Below are positions 15,809 to 24,712 of a DNA stretch of 64,000 nucleotides, piece after piece; within the stretch, counting starts at the first letter, position 1, and each line of letters starts with the position of its first letter. Below the pieces are notes generated by a model. It worked only from the letters and a program-made list of their open reading frames with translations, did not search any database and had not been told where the DNA came from. Origin of the DNA: Actinoallomurus sp963850195 (GTDB lineage Bacteria; Actinomycetota; Actinomycetes; Streptosporangiales; Streptosporangiaceae); assembly GCA_963850195.1 (NCBI GenBank), contig CAWKKD010000004.1:496001-560000 (forward strand), written 5' to 3'. A program made the position numbers and the translations under genes.

Positions 15809-17752
15809 ATGCAAAGCCGCTCCGCTGACCGGTACGCCTGGATGCACGACCTCAAAAGCCCAGCTCTCTTGGCACATCTGCAGGCGGAGCGAGCCCTGTA
15901 CGACCAGGAGACCTCACATCTCCACGCTCTCCAGAGCGTCCTGTTCGCTGAACTCTCAGGTTTCACGCTCCTGAGTGAGGTGTCAGTAGCCTGGCGGTCT
16001 GGGGGCTTTTTCTACTACACGAAAACCGTGCCGGGAAGAGAGTTCGAGGAGCTATGTCGTTTTCGTACCGCTAGCTCCGAGGTCGAGGTGGTCCTCGATG
16101 AGAACGCCCTGCTCGCCGAACCCGGGTTCCTGGCGATCGGCGTGCGGGAGGTCAGCCCGGACGGGACGCTGCTGGCCTACTCGGTGGATTTCATCGGGGA
16201 CGAGGTCTATGAGATGCGGATCCGCTCGCTGGCGACCGGAACCGATCTACCTGTGACGATCCCGCGGACGTACTACGGCGTGGCCTGGTCGGCGGCCTCG
16301 GATGTGCTGTTCTATGTCGTTCATGACGAGCTGTACCGGCCGTATCAGGTGTGGCGGCACCGGATCTTCGACGACCGGCCGGACGAGCTGGTCTTCCAGG
16401 AGGACGATCGGCGCTTCGATGTGATCGTCCGATCGTCTCGGTCGGGCGCCTACGTGATCATCGAGTCGGAGAGCCGGGACACCACCGAGACCCTGCTGAT
16501 CCCCGCGGCCGGTCCCGAGTCGGCGCCGTCGATCATCCGGCCGCGGCGCCGGGGCGTGGAGTACAGCGTCGAGGACGGTGGCGACCGGCTCTACCTGGTG
16601 ACCAACGAGGACACCCCGGAGTTCCGGCTCATCGAGGATTCCGGGCTCGAGGTGCTCGCCGGGTCGGAGAGCACGCGGATCGTACGATGTGACGCGTTCG
16701 CCGGCCACCTCGTGGTCACCGAGCGGCATGCGGGGACGCAGCGGCTGCGCGTCATCGACCGGACGTCCGGAACGCAGCGCCTGGTGACCGTCCCGGCACA
16801 CCGGTCTCTTGAGCTCGGGACGAACCTCGAGTACGACGCGTCCGAGATCACCGTACGGGTGCAGTCGCTGATCGACCCTCCTGCCTGGTACGCCGTCGAT
16901 CTCGCCACGCTGGAGTGGAGACTGCTCAAGCGGCTTGACGTACCGGGCTACGACCCTTCGCAGTACGTCACCGAACGGGTGCATGCCACGGCCGCCGACG
17001 GGACGTCGATCCCCGTGACGCTCGCCTACCGCCGGGGCGTCGGGCGTAACGCGCCTTGCCTGCTGAACGGCTATGCCGCGTACGAATCATGCTTCTGGCC
17101 CGAGTTCTCCGTGTCGATCCCCAGCCTCCTCGACCGCGGGTTCGTGTGGGCGATCGGGCACGTACGTGGCGGTGGCGAAGGCGGGCGCAGATGGTGGCTC
17201 GAAGGCCGCCTGGGTTCGAAGTCCAACACGTTCACCGACTACATCGCCGTCGCCGACATGCTGCACTCGTCGGGTATCGCCGGGCCGATCGCCACCCGCG
17301 GACTGTCGGCCGGCGGGCTGCTGCAGGGTGCCGTCTACACGCAGGCTCCGGATCGTTGGCAGGCCGTCGTGGCCGAGGTGCCCTTCGTCGACTGCGTGAC
17401 GTCGATGATGGATCCGAACATCCCGCTGACGATCAACGAATGGGACGAGTGGGGCGATCCCCGCAAGCCGGAGGAGCTCGCCTGGCTCAGGGCGTACAGC
17501 CCGTACGACAACGTGCGGCCGGACCCGCGTCCCGACCTACTGGTGACCGGCAGCCTGCATGACCCGCGGGTGCTGGTGCACGAGCCCGCCAAGTGGGTCG
17601 CGGCGTTGCGAGCGGCCGGTTCCAGCAGGGTGCTCTTCCGCGCCGAAACCGGCGCCGGAGCCCATACCGGTCCGGCGGGGCGGGATGCACAGCTGCGCTA
17701 CGAGGCCGAGATCCTCGCCTTTGTGATCGATGCGCTGGAAGTCGGGACATGA
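15809..17752 (+). CDS. Prolyl oligopeptidase family (S9A) serine peptidase, oligopeptidase-B-like
   Basis: 647 residues without a signal peptide. The N-terminal half is a beta-propeller-like region. The C-terminal hydrolase domain has RGLSAGGLL with nucleophile Ser500, the Asp in GSLHDPRV and the His in GAGAHTGPAGR. The sequence INEWDEWGDPRKPEE before the Asp is typical of oligopeptidase B/PtrB. The family cuts peptides shorter than ~30 residues because the propeller excludes larger substrates. It is slightly shorter than the usual ~700. Location opposite the peptide importer suggests it degrades imported peptides. Confidence 0.88.
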   Translation: MQSRSADRYAWMHDLKSPALLAHLQAERALYDQETSHLHALQSVLFAELSGFTLLSEVSVAWRSGGFFYYTKTVPGREFEELCRFRTASSEVEVVLDENALLAEPGFLAIGVREVSPDGTLLAYSVDFIGDEVYEMRIRSLATGTDLPVTIPRTYYGVAWSAASDVLFYVVHDELYRPYQVWRHRIFDDRPDELVFQEDDRRFDVIVRSSRSGAYVIIESESRDTTETLLIPAAGPESAPSIIRPRRRGVEYSVEDGGDRLYLVTNEDTPEFRLIEDSGLEVLAGSESTRIVRCDAFAGHLVVTERHAGTQRLRVIDRTSGTQRLVTVPAHRSLELGTNLEYDASEITVRVQSLIDPPAWYAVDLATLEWRLLKRLDVPGYDPSQYVTERVHATAADGTSIPVTLAYRRGVGRNAPCLLNGYAAYESCFWPEFSVSIPSLLDRGFVWAIGHVRGGGEGGRRWWLEGRLGSKSNTFTDYIAVADMLHSSGIAGPIATRGLSAGGLLQGAVYTQAPDRWQAVVAEVPFVDCVTSMMDPNIPLTINEWDEWGDPRKPEELAWLRAYSPYDNVRPDPRPDLLVTGSLHDPRVLVHEPAKWVAALRAAGSSRVLFRAETGAGAHTGPAGRDAQLRYEAEILAFVIDALEVGT

Positions 17753-18351
17753 CGCGGAAAAGACCGGCGGTACGGCGCGAGGAGATCCTCAACGCCGCGG
17801 CGGCCGAGATGCTCGAGCGCGGCCTCGGCAACGTACGCGTGGTCGACGTCGCCGCCCGGCTGAGCGTCAGCCAGTCGCTGATCTTCTACCACTTCGAGAC
17901 CAAGGAACGGCTCATCACCGAGGCGTTCGAGCATCACGAAACGCAGTTCCTGGCCCAGCTGGACACCATTGTCGCCCGACCTTCCCCGGCAGCGGAACGG
18001 TTGCGTGCCGCCCTGCGCCTTTACGCGCCGTCCGGCAATGCGCCAGGCTGGATTCTGTGGTTCGACGCCTGGGCGACCGCCCGGCGCGTGCCGGAACTGC
18101 GGAAAACCCTGTACGAGCTGGACGCCCGCTGGCGCGCGGGGCTGGCCGAAATCATCGTGAGCGGCGTCGCCGAAGGGAATTTCCGGTGCGACGATCCGGA
18201 CGGAGCCGCCGCCCGGATCATCGCCTACTTCGACGGCCTCTCGGTCGCACTCGTGGCCCGGCAGCGCAGCCTGACCAAGAAGCAGGCACTGCAGTGGCTC
18301 AGCACGTCCGTCTGCGGCGAACTGGACCTGGAGTCATTCGAGCTGAACTGA
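17749..18351 (+). CDS. TetR/AcrR family transcriptional regulator
   Basis: 200 residues from ATG 17749, which overlaps the peptidase stop (ATGA). The N-terminal helix-turn-helix includes AAAEMLERGLGNVRVVDVAARLSVSQSLIFYHFETKE; the rest is helical ligand-binding domain. Coupling to the S9 peptidase makes it a plausible regulator of the peptidase and of the divergent importer operon, although no clear long palindrome was found in the 80 bp between them. Confidence 0.9.
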   Translation: MTRKRPAVRREEILNAAAAEMLERGLGNVRVVDVAARLSVSQSLIFYHFETKERLITEAFEHHETQFLAQLDTIVARPSPAAERLRAALRLYAPSGNAPGWILWFDAWATARRVPELRKTLYELDARWRAGLAEIIVSGVAEGNFRCDDPDGAAARIIAYFDGLSVALVARQRSLTKKQALQWLSTSVCGELDLESFELN

Positions 18352-18417
18352 GGCCGTCATCGATCGGTAATGTCAGGAACAGTCGCTCTGAGCAGGGGGT
18401 GGAGTTAGGCTCGGCGC

Positions 18418-19266
18418 GTGATTTCAAGCCGAACATCCCTTTTCTGCGACACCGCCTTGGCCGAGCGCGTCGAGCGGGTCGACGCGCAGCTCATCGCCAC
18501 GGCATGTGAGGGGACACAGCGCCGCAGGGCGGACTCGGTGGGCTTTGTGATCCCTGTCGGCGGTGGAGTGGCGAGTTTCGCCGAGGAGGCTTCCCCGTTC
18601 AACAAGGTCGCTGGGCTCGGGTTCGGCGGCCTGCCGAGCGCGGCCGAATTCGACGAGATCGAGCGGGCGTACGCTGCCCGCGGAGCGCCTGTGCAGGTCG
18701 AACTCGCTCACCTCGCCGACCCGGCGATCATTTCCTTCCTTGCCGCGCGCGGCTACCACCTCGAGTCGTTCGAGAACGTGCTCGGGCTCGCCCTCGGCGC
18801 GGAGCACGAACGGGTGGCCCCGCCGGGAATCGAGGTCCGTACGTGCGGTGACGAGGAGTTCGAAGCCTGGCTCGACGTCGTCGTGGAGGCCACCGCTCAC
18901 CCCGACGAACAAGGGGTTCCCTGGCACGAGGAGTTCTCGCGCGAGCTGCTCGCGAACGCCGAGCGCGATTTCTCCGGGGCCGACGTCACCCGCTACGCCG
19001 CCCTGTCGGGTGAGGTCATCGCGGGCGGCGCCAGCCTGCGAATCGCAGAGGGTGTCGCGCAGTTCGCCGGAGCCGCGACGGCTCCCGCGTACCGCCGCCG
19101 GGGCGTCCAGAGCGCGTTGCTGTCGGCCAGGATCGCCGACGCCATCGACGCCGGCTGCGACGTCGCCGTCGTGACCACGCAGCCGGGATCCAGATCTCAG
19201 CAGAACGCGCAACGTCGCGGCTTTGACCTGCTCTACACGCGCGCCGTACTGGTGAAACAGCCCTGA
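18418..19266 (+). CDS. GNAT family N-acetyltransferase
   Basis: 282 residues from a GTG start. The C-terminal half holds the acetyl-CoA motif A as GAATAPAYRRRGVQSALL (R/Q-x-x-G-x-G/A variant), followed by a motif B-like helix with NAQRRGFDLLYTRAVL. The N-terminal ~130 residues resemble a second, degenerate GNAT half, as in many ~280-residue actinobacterial members. The acceptor substrate is unknown. It stands between the peptide block and an MFS gene on the other strand. Confidence 0.8.
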   Translation: MISSRTSLFCDTALAERVERVDAQLIATACEGTQRRRADSVGFVIPVGGGVASFAEEASPFNKVAGLGFGGLPSAAEFDEIERAYAARGAPVQVELAHLADPAIISFLAARGYHLESFENVLGLALGAEHERVAPPGIEVRTCGDEEFEAWLDVVVEATAHPDEQGVPWHEEFSRELLANAERDFSGADVTRYAALSGEVIAGGASLRIAEGVAQFAGAATAPAYRRRGVQSALLSARIADAIDAGCDVAVVTTQPGSRSQQNAQRRGFDLLYTRAVLVKQP

Positions 19267-19286
19267 AGGCGTTCCCGTGAGCCTCG

Positions 19287-20558
19287 CTACCGGTGGCCGT
19301 TGGCGAGCCGGAGTGCCGCTGGGAGGGTGCGCAGTCTCAGCATCGCGACGGTGCCCAGCAGCGGGCCGATGGCGAGGGCGAGGAGCGCGAAACGCCAGCC
19401 GACGACGTCCGTGATGACGGGGATGAGCCGGATGCTGACGATCGTCAGGAGGAATCCGAGGGCGAGTTGGAGGGCGAGGACCGAGCCCGCGTACCGAGGT
19501 TCGGCGAGTTCGGTCACTGAGGCGGAGAACTGCGCCGAGTCGGCGATGACGGTTGCGCCCCACACCACCAGCACACCGATGAGGACGGGTGTGGGTGCGC
19601 CGAACGCCAGGGGGCTGACCAGGCAGCATGTGGCACTGAGCAGCATCGCCGCGCTTGTGGTGGTGGTTCTGCCGATGCGGTCGGCGACCCGGCCGGCGCC
19701 GACCGCGCCGGCGAGGCCGGCCACTCCGATCGCGAAGAACGCGACCGTGCCTGTTTCGGTGATGCCGGGAGCGGCGCCGGTCGAGTGCGTACGCGCGGCG
19801 GTGTAGAAGGTCGCCAGCCAGCTCCAGAACGCGTACAGCTCCCACATGTGGCCGAGATATCCCATCGTCACCAGGCGCAGCGGCCGCTCGCGCCAGAGCG
19901 CGCGCACGGCGGCGCCGATGTCCAACGGTGGCGCTTTGGTGGCGGCGGGGCCGTTCGGCACCGTGCAGATGGCTAGAGCGGCAAGGACGGCCAGCCCGGT
20001 GGTCACCGCGATGGTCACCTGCCAGGAGATGTCACCCAGCCCGCGTACGAGATGGGGTGACCCCGATCCCAGCGTGAGCGCGCCGACGACGACTCCGGTG
20101 GCCACGCCGCGCCCGCGTACGTAGTAGGTGGCCACCAGCCGTACGCCCGGGGCGTAGACACCCGCCAGTGCGACGCCGACGAAGAAACGCACCGGCAGCG
20201 CGAGCGTAAGTCCGTGGGCCGCGAGAAGCCCGAGGTTGGCCACGCCGGCCGCGATCGCCGAACCCGCGATCAGCCACCGCGTCTCGATGCGGTCGGGGAG
20301 GTTGAGCAGCGCCGCGGTGAGGCTGCCCGTGACGAAGCCGAGCTGGACGGCGATGACGAGCCAGGCGGCCTCCGCCGAGGTCAGCTGCCAGTCGCGTTCG
20401 AGCGCCGGTACGACGGCGGTCGCGCTGAACCAGGCGGCATTGGCCAGCACCGCGGCCAGCGCGACCAGGAGCAGAGCGCGGCGCGCGGCGCGCCTGCCGT
20501 CATCGGGGCCGGAGTCGAGCCCGGCCAAGCTCGGTCTGCGGTCTTCAACCGTTGACAT
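19287..20558 (-). CDS. MFS transporter
   Basis: 423 residues with twelve predicted membrane helices in two bundles. Features include the GRVADRIGRTTTT loop between helices 8 and 9 (a motif-A-like repeat) and a cytoplasmic Arg-rich N-terminus. A drug or metabolite exporter or cyanate-transporter-like uptake role are both possible; there are no linked enzymes to decide. The gene begins close to a strong hairpin (20600-20630) ending the upstream peroxiredoxin-like gene, so it has its own promoter. Confidence 0.85.
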   Translation of the reverse strand: MSTVEDRRPSLAGLDSGPDDGRRAARRALLLVALAAVLANAAWFSATAVVPALERDWQLTSAEAAWLVIAVQLGFVTGSLTAALLNLPDRIETRWLIAGSAIAAGVANLGLLAAHGLTLALPVRFFVGVALAGVYAPGVRLVATYYVRGRGVATGVVVGALTLGSGSPHLVRGLGDISWQVTIAVTTGLAVLAALAICTVPNGPAATKAPPLDIGAAVRALWRERPLRLVTMGYLGHMWELYAFWSWLATFYTAARTHSTGAAPGITETGTVAFFAIGVAGLAGAVGAGRVADRIGRTTTTSAAMLLSATCCLVSPLAFGAPTPVLIGVLVVWGATVIADSAQFSASVTELAEPRYAGSVLALQLALGFLLTIVSIRLIPVITDVVGWRFALLALAIGPLLGTVAMLRLRTLPAALRLANGHR

Positions 20559-20599
20559 GTGTCTCCATCCGCCGGGCGTCGAGGGGGCTCAGTGCGGCC

Positions 20600-20630
20600 G
20601 ACGCCCACCGCACCGTGTGCGGAGGGCGTC
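20600..20630 (-). terminator. Strong hairpin after the peroxiredoxin-like gene
   Basis: GACGCCC, A, CCGCAC, loop CGT, GTGCGG, A, GGGCGTC: a 14-position stem with a single A-A mismatch. It lies just downstream of the stop of the peroxiredoxin-like gene and upstream of the MFS start. No U-tract is visible, which is common in high-GC genomes. Confidence 0.6.
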
Positions 20631-20643
20631 GATGGGCCTCGAT

Positions 20644-21120
20644 TCAGGCATGCGACTTCACGTAGCGGACGAACCCGATGACGTCGTCGGCCACCAGCCG
20701 GCCGATGGCACCACTGGAGTAGACCGAGGTCAGCACCGAGCCGTCCGGGCTCAGCACGAATCCCGTCGACTGCAGGTAGCGGGGGTCGTCATTGGTGAAG
20801 GCCCCGGTCGCCGCGGTGATCTCATCGGCGTCGGCGCTGTGCCCGACCGGGAACGGCAGGTCGTGCTTGGCCACCAGCGCCGCGCTGGTCTCCTCGTCGT
20901 CCACGGACAGCGCGACGACCTTGATGCCCAGTTCGTGGAGAGAGTCGGAGGCGCGCCCGAACGAGCTGAGCTGGGCCCGGCAGTACGGGCACCAGGACCC
21001 GCGGTAGAACAGCACGACCCCGTACGAGCCGGCCAGGTCGCCGGGCAGTGAGATCGTTCCACCGCCGACGGCGGGGATCTCGAGCTGGGGGAAGGACCGA
21101 CCGTTTACCAGCAGTGACAT
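20644..21120 (-). CDS. Peroxiredoxin-like (AhpC/TSA superfamily) protein
   Basis: 158 residues from the ATG at 21120. The thioredoxin-fold active site reads FYRGSWCPYCRAQL, with a CxxC in place of the single peroxidatic Cys of typical peroxiredoxins; this is seen in the PRX-like2 group. VVALSVDDEETSAALV and a conserved C-terminal strand follow. Such proteins reduce peroxides or act as thiol oxidoreductases in the cytoplasm. Divergent from a TetR gene with a palindrome between them, so it is probably controlled by that regulator. Confidence 0.85.
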   Translation of the reverse strand: MSLLVNGRSFPQLEIPAVGGGTISLPGDLAGSYGVVLFYRGSWCPYCRAQLSSFGRASDSLHELGIKVVALSVDDEETSAALVAKHDLPFPVGHSADADEITAATGAFTNDDPRYLQSTGFVLSPDGSVLTSVYSSGAIGRLVADDVIGFVRYVKSHA

Positions 21121-21174
21121 GTGGTTCCTCGGATCGATGGGTCGAAGACGAGATCCATCATCGGAAACCCGAAT

Positions 21175-21190
21175 TGGACTATCAAGTCCA
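21175..21190. promoter_or_regulatory. Palindrome between peroxiredoxin-like and tetR genes, candidate TetR operator
   Basis: TGGACT, four bases (ATCA), then AGTCCA, in an AT-rich patch between divergent genes. It lies 22 bp before the GTG start of the regulator. Size and position suit a TetR dimer site controlling both genes. Confidence 0.55.
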
Positions 21191-21211
21191 TTATTCGGTA
21201 CGGTCGGCATC

Positions 21212-21838
21212 GTGGCCACGACACGTCAGGATCAGCGCCGTCCCCGCCTGACCTCCCGCGGGGCGATCACTCGCGCGCGCATCATCGAAGCGGCCGCCGA
21301 CCTGGTCTACGCCCGAGGGGTCGGCGGCACGAGCATGGACGACATCATGGCCGTCAGCGAGACGAGCAAGTCGCAGCTCTACCACTACTTCTCCGACAAG
21401 GACACGCTGATCCGCGAGGTCATCGAGCTGCAGACGCGCCGGGTCCTCGAAGGTCAAGAGCCCCACCTGGACCACGTCGACTCCTTCGACGGTCTGCGGC
21501 GATGGGCGGACGCGGTGGCCGAGCGGAGCCGGGCGGCCGGTGGCGTCGGCGGCTGCCCGCTCGGATCACTGGCCGGCGAACTGGCCGACCAGTCCGAAAA
21601 CGCCCGCGAACTGCTCGCGCACTGCTTCGAGATCTGGGAGTCGTACCTGGTCGAGGGGCTGCGCGCCATGCGTGGCCGGGGCAACCTGACGCCCGACGCC
21701 GACCCAGACGATCTTGCCACCGCCATCATGGCGGCGCTTCAGGGTGGGCTACTGCTGGCGCAGACGACCCGCACCGTACGGCCGGTCGAACTCGCCCTCG
21801 ACATGGCCGTAGGCCACGTCGCACGGCACCTCAAGTGA
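21212..21838 (+). CDS. TetR/AcrR family regulator, LmrA/YxaF-like
   Basis: 208 residues from a GTG at 21212. The helix-turn-helix (~residues 20-66) includes DLVYARGVGGTSMDDIMAVS and SKSQLYHYFSDKD. The C-terminal domain carries GGCPLGSLAGELADQ, a stretch characteristic of LmrA/YxaF-type repressors. The start was chosen because upstream in-frame codons would run through the palindromic operator. Probably represses itself and the divergent peroxiredoxin-like gene. Confidence 0.87.
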   Translation: MATTRQDQRRPRLTSRGAITRARIIEAAADLVYARGVGGTSMDDIMAVSETSKSQLYHYFSDKDTLIREVIELQTRRVLEGQEPHLDHVDSFDGLRRWADAVAERSRAAGGVGGCPLGSLAGELADQSENARELLAHCFEIWESYLVEGLRAMRGRGNLTPDADPDDLATAIMAALQGGLLLAQTTRTVRPVELALDMAVGHVARHLK

Positions 21839-21964
21839 CTCGGCGAACACGCGGAGGATCTCGAGCAGGTCGATGCGCCGTTCGGGGGTTCCTGCGCGTC
21901 ACTCGTCGTATGCGTAACGTGTGGGTCAGCCACCCGACCTGACGTTCACCGGAGGAATCTGGGC

Positions 21965-22804
21965 ATGCGTTTCGCGTTCAAGACCTCGCCGCAGGACACC
22001 ACCTGGTCCGACATGCTCGCCGTGTGGCGGGAGGCCGACCAGATCGAGATCTTCGAATCCGGCTGGACCTTCGACCACTTCTATCCGATCTTCTCGGACT
22101 CGACCGGCCCCTGTATGGAGGGCTGGGTCACGCTGACCGCGCTGGCCCAGGCGACCAGCAGGCTGCGGCTGGGCACGCTCGTGACCGGGATCCACTACCG
22201 CCATCCCGCCGTGCTCGCGAACATGGCCGCGACGCTGGACATCGTCTCCGGCGGCAGGCTCGAGCTCGGCATCGGCGCGGGCTGGAACGAGGAGGAGTCC
22301 GGCGCCTACGGCATCGAGCTGGGCACCCCACGGGAGCGCAGCGACCGGTTCGAGGAGGCGTGCGAGGTGATCACCGGGCTGCTGTCGCAGGAGACGACGA
22401 CATTCGCCGGCAAGCATTACCAGCTCGCCGAGGCACGTTGCGAGCCGAAGGGCCCGCAGCGACCGCACCTGCCGATCTGCATCGGCGGCAATGGCGAGAA
22501 GCGGACCCTGCGCACCGCCGCACGCTTCGCCCAGCACTGGAACTTCGTCGGTGGCACGACCGAGGATTTCGCCCGCAAGCGCGACGTGCTGCACCAGCAC
22601 TGTGCCGACATCGGACGCGATCCGGAGGAGATCACGCTCTCGAGCCACATCATGCTCGGCCCGGACGGCGACCTGGCTCCGGCGGTCGAGCGGATCGCCG
22701 AGCTCGGCGAGCAGGGTCTGGACCTGGCGATCGTGTACCTGCCGCCGCCCCACGACCCGCGCGTGCTCGCCCCGCTCGCGAAGGCGCTGGGTCAGCTCGG
22801 CTGA
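21965..22804 (+). CDS. LLM class (luciferase-like) F420-dependent oxidoreductase
   Basis: 279 residues from ATG 21965, preceded by GGAGGAAT. The TIM-barrel family is shown by RLRLGTLVTGIHYRHPAVLA, the block LDIVSGGRLELGIGAGWNEEE and later PICIGGNGEKRTLRTAA. These match the F420-dependent class seen in actinobacteria, which transfer hydride to or from varied substrates. The substrate cannot be inferred; no linked pathway genes are present. Confidence 0.88.
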   Translation: MRFAFKTSPQDTTWSDMLAVWREADQIEIFESGWTFDHFYPIFSDSTGPCMEGWVTLTALAQATSRLRLGTLVTGIHYRHPAVLANMAATLDIVSGGRLELGIGAGWNEEESGAYGIELGTPRERSDRFEEACEVITGLLSQETTTFAGKHYQLAEARCEPKGPQRPHLPICIGGNGEKRTLRTAARFAQHWNFVGGTTEDFARKRDVLHQHCADIGRDPEEITLSSHIMLGPDGDLAPAVERIAELGEQGLDLAIVYLPPPHDPRVLAPLAKALGQLG

Positions 22805-22816
22805 ACGCCGCGCCCG

Positions 22817-24694
22817 CTACGACGCCGGCGTTCTGCTCGTGATGCGGGCGAGTGCGTCGGCGCAGGCGTCGGCCCATGCCTCGTCGTCGGCCATCCATGA
22901 GCCGCTGAAGCCCGTCCCGAGCTGGCAGGCCTCGGACTCCGCGCCCTTGCGCAGCGCGGGTACGGCGTCCGCCGCTTGCGGGCCGATGTCGCCCAGGCAG
23001 CGAGCGGCCTCGAGCCCGCGGGGGCCGGCCGTCAGGTGGTCGAGGAGTATGGGGAGCGCCGGGGCCGCGTCGCGGGTGACGTACCAGTACGCGGCCGCGG
23101 CGCGCAGGGCCGTCCACTCGTCATCGGAGCCGAGCAGCGCGGGCAGCAGGTCCACCAGCCCGGCTCCGTCCGGTCCCATCTCGCCGACGGCCGCGAGCGC
23201 GTGCGACCGGCCGTACCCGCCCTCGTCGATCACCGCGCGCAACACCGGCAGGGCCGCGTCCAGGTCGCTGGAGATGCGCCAGAGGGCGCGCGCCGCGTTG
23301 GCCCGTACGACCGGTTCGTCGTGACGGAGCATCGGGCGCAGCGCCGATCGGGCCCCGGCGGCGGCCGGTCCGAGGTCGCCGAGGACACGTGTGGTCACGT
23401 GCGGGTGGGAACGCCGCTCACGGCGCAGGGCGCGTACGACGTCATGGGCGGCGTCCGTCCCCTCGTAGAGCCGGCCGACCGCGCCGATCACGGCGATGCG
23501 GTCGTTGCCGGCGGGCGCGTCCGGGATGAGCCGGGCGAGCGGCTCGCGGCAGCTCTCGGCCCAGGGACCGAGGAGGCCGATCGCGGTGTTCAGGCCGGAC
23601 AGGTCGACCGGCCGGGCGGAGAGACGGCCGGCGAGGTATCCGGCGGCGCGCGGGTCCCGCAGGCGGCACAGCGCCGTCAGCGCCGAGGCGGAGGGGGTGT
23701 TGTGCTCGACCGGCTCGCGCTGGACCAGCGCCCACAGCGCGTCGGCCGCGTCCGCGGCGGAGCGGCCCAAGGCCGCGAGGTGGCCCGCCGCCCAGTAACG
23801 TACGCCGCGCTCGGGATCGGCCAGGCACTCCGCGAGGGCGGGGACCAGCCGGGCCGCGGCGGGCCGCCAGGACTGGAGGGGGTCCTCCGCGGCGAACACC
23901 GCGCCCTTGCGCACCTCGGCGTCGTCGTCCCGCATCCACGTCCGCAGCAGGCGTACCTGGAGCTCCCACCGGTCGCCGAGACACTCGATCACCCACGCCA
24001 GCGGGTCGCTGCCGAGCACGCTCCACGGCAGCTTGGCCAGCCCTCCGAGCGACGGCAGCGCGTCGCGCTCGATGACCGCGACCACCCCGGCGGATGGGTT
24101 TCCCGGCGTACGAGCCGCGACGAGTGCGGCCGCCAGCCTGGGCAGCGGGTCCGGGTCGTCGATCCAGGACGTGTCGCCGGTCGCGAAGACCAGGCTCGCG
24201 CGGACGAGCGGGCTGTCCTCGCGCTCGAGGCGTTCGCGCATCGCGGGCATGGCGGGGTCGGACGCCTCGACGGAGACGCCGAGCGTGTGCGCCGCCCAGG
24301 CGCGTACGTCCTCGGTCCCCTCGGTGAGGAGCCGCAGGTAGACCGGCGCGCCGCCGGCCACCGCGACACGGGCGGCGCGCACCCGGCCGAGTTCGTGTTC
24401 GAGGTGTACGCCGTCGTGGACGTCGGCGTAGGAGCTGCCGTCGGCGATCACCGACAGCAGCCCCAGCAGCCCGCCCGCGTCGGCGTCCGGCACTCCGAGC
24501 AGCTCGACGAGGAACGGGACCGCGTAAGCGGTCGCCTCGTACACCGTGCCCTGGTGCCAGATGTTGCCGTACAGCTCGCTCAGCGCGTCGTCGTCGCCCT
24601 CGGCCACACCACGCAGGACCTCCGGCACATCGGACGCCTCACCGTACGCGTGAACGAGGCGATCCCAGGGGATATCGTCCAGACCTTCCAGCAC
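22817..24694 (-). CDS. HEAT-repeat protein
   Basis: 625 residues composed almost wholly of Ala/Leu/Arg-rich helical pairs recurring every ~35-40 residues, for example VVRANAARALWRISSDLD, DEWTALRAAAAYWYVTRD and PERGVRYWAAGHLAALGR. This is the pattern of HEAT or PBS-lyase-type repeats, which form scaffolds for protein binding. No catalytic domain, signal peptide or membrane segment is seen. Function unknown. Adjacent on the same strand is a DinB-like gene 18 bp upstream, so the two may be one operon. Confidence 0.8.
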   Translation of the reverse strand: MLEGLDDIPWDRLVHAYGEASDVPEVLRGVAEGDDDALSELYGNIWHQGTVYEATAYAVPFLVELLGVPDADAGGLLGLLSVIADGSSYADVHDGVHLEHELGRVRAARVAVAGGAPVYLRLLTEGTEDVRAWAAHTLGVSVEASDPAMPAMRERLEREDSPLVRASLVFATGDTSWIDDPDPLPRLAAALVAARTPGNPSAGVVAVIERDALPSLGGLAKLPWSVLGSDPLAWVIECLGDRWELQVRLLRTWMRDDDAEVRKGAVFAAEDPLQSWRPAAARLVPALAECLADPERGVRYWAAGHLAALGRSAADAADALWALVQREPVEHNTPSASALTALCRLRDPRAAGYLAGRLSARPVDLSGLNTAIGLLGPWAESCREPLARLIPDAPAGNDRIAVIGAVGRLYEGTDAAHDVVRALRRERRSHPHVTTRVLGDLGPAAAGARSALRPMLRHDEPVVRANAARALWRISSDLDAALPVLRAVIDEGGYGRSHALAAVGEMGPDGAGLVDLLPALLGSDDEWTALRAAAAYWYVTRDAAPALPILLDHLTAGPRGLEAARCLGDIGPQAADAVPALRKGAESEACQLGTGFSGSWMADDEAWADACADALARITSRTPAS

Positions 24695-24712
24695 GGGGGG
24701 AAATGTAGCCGG

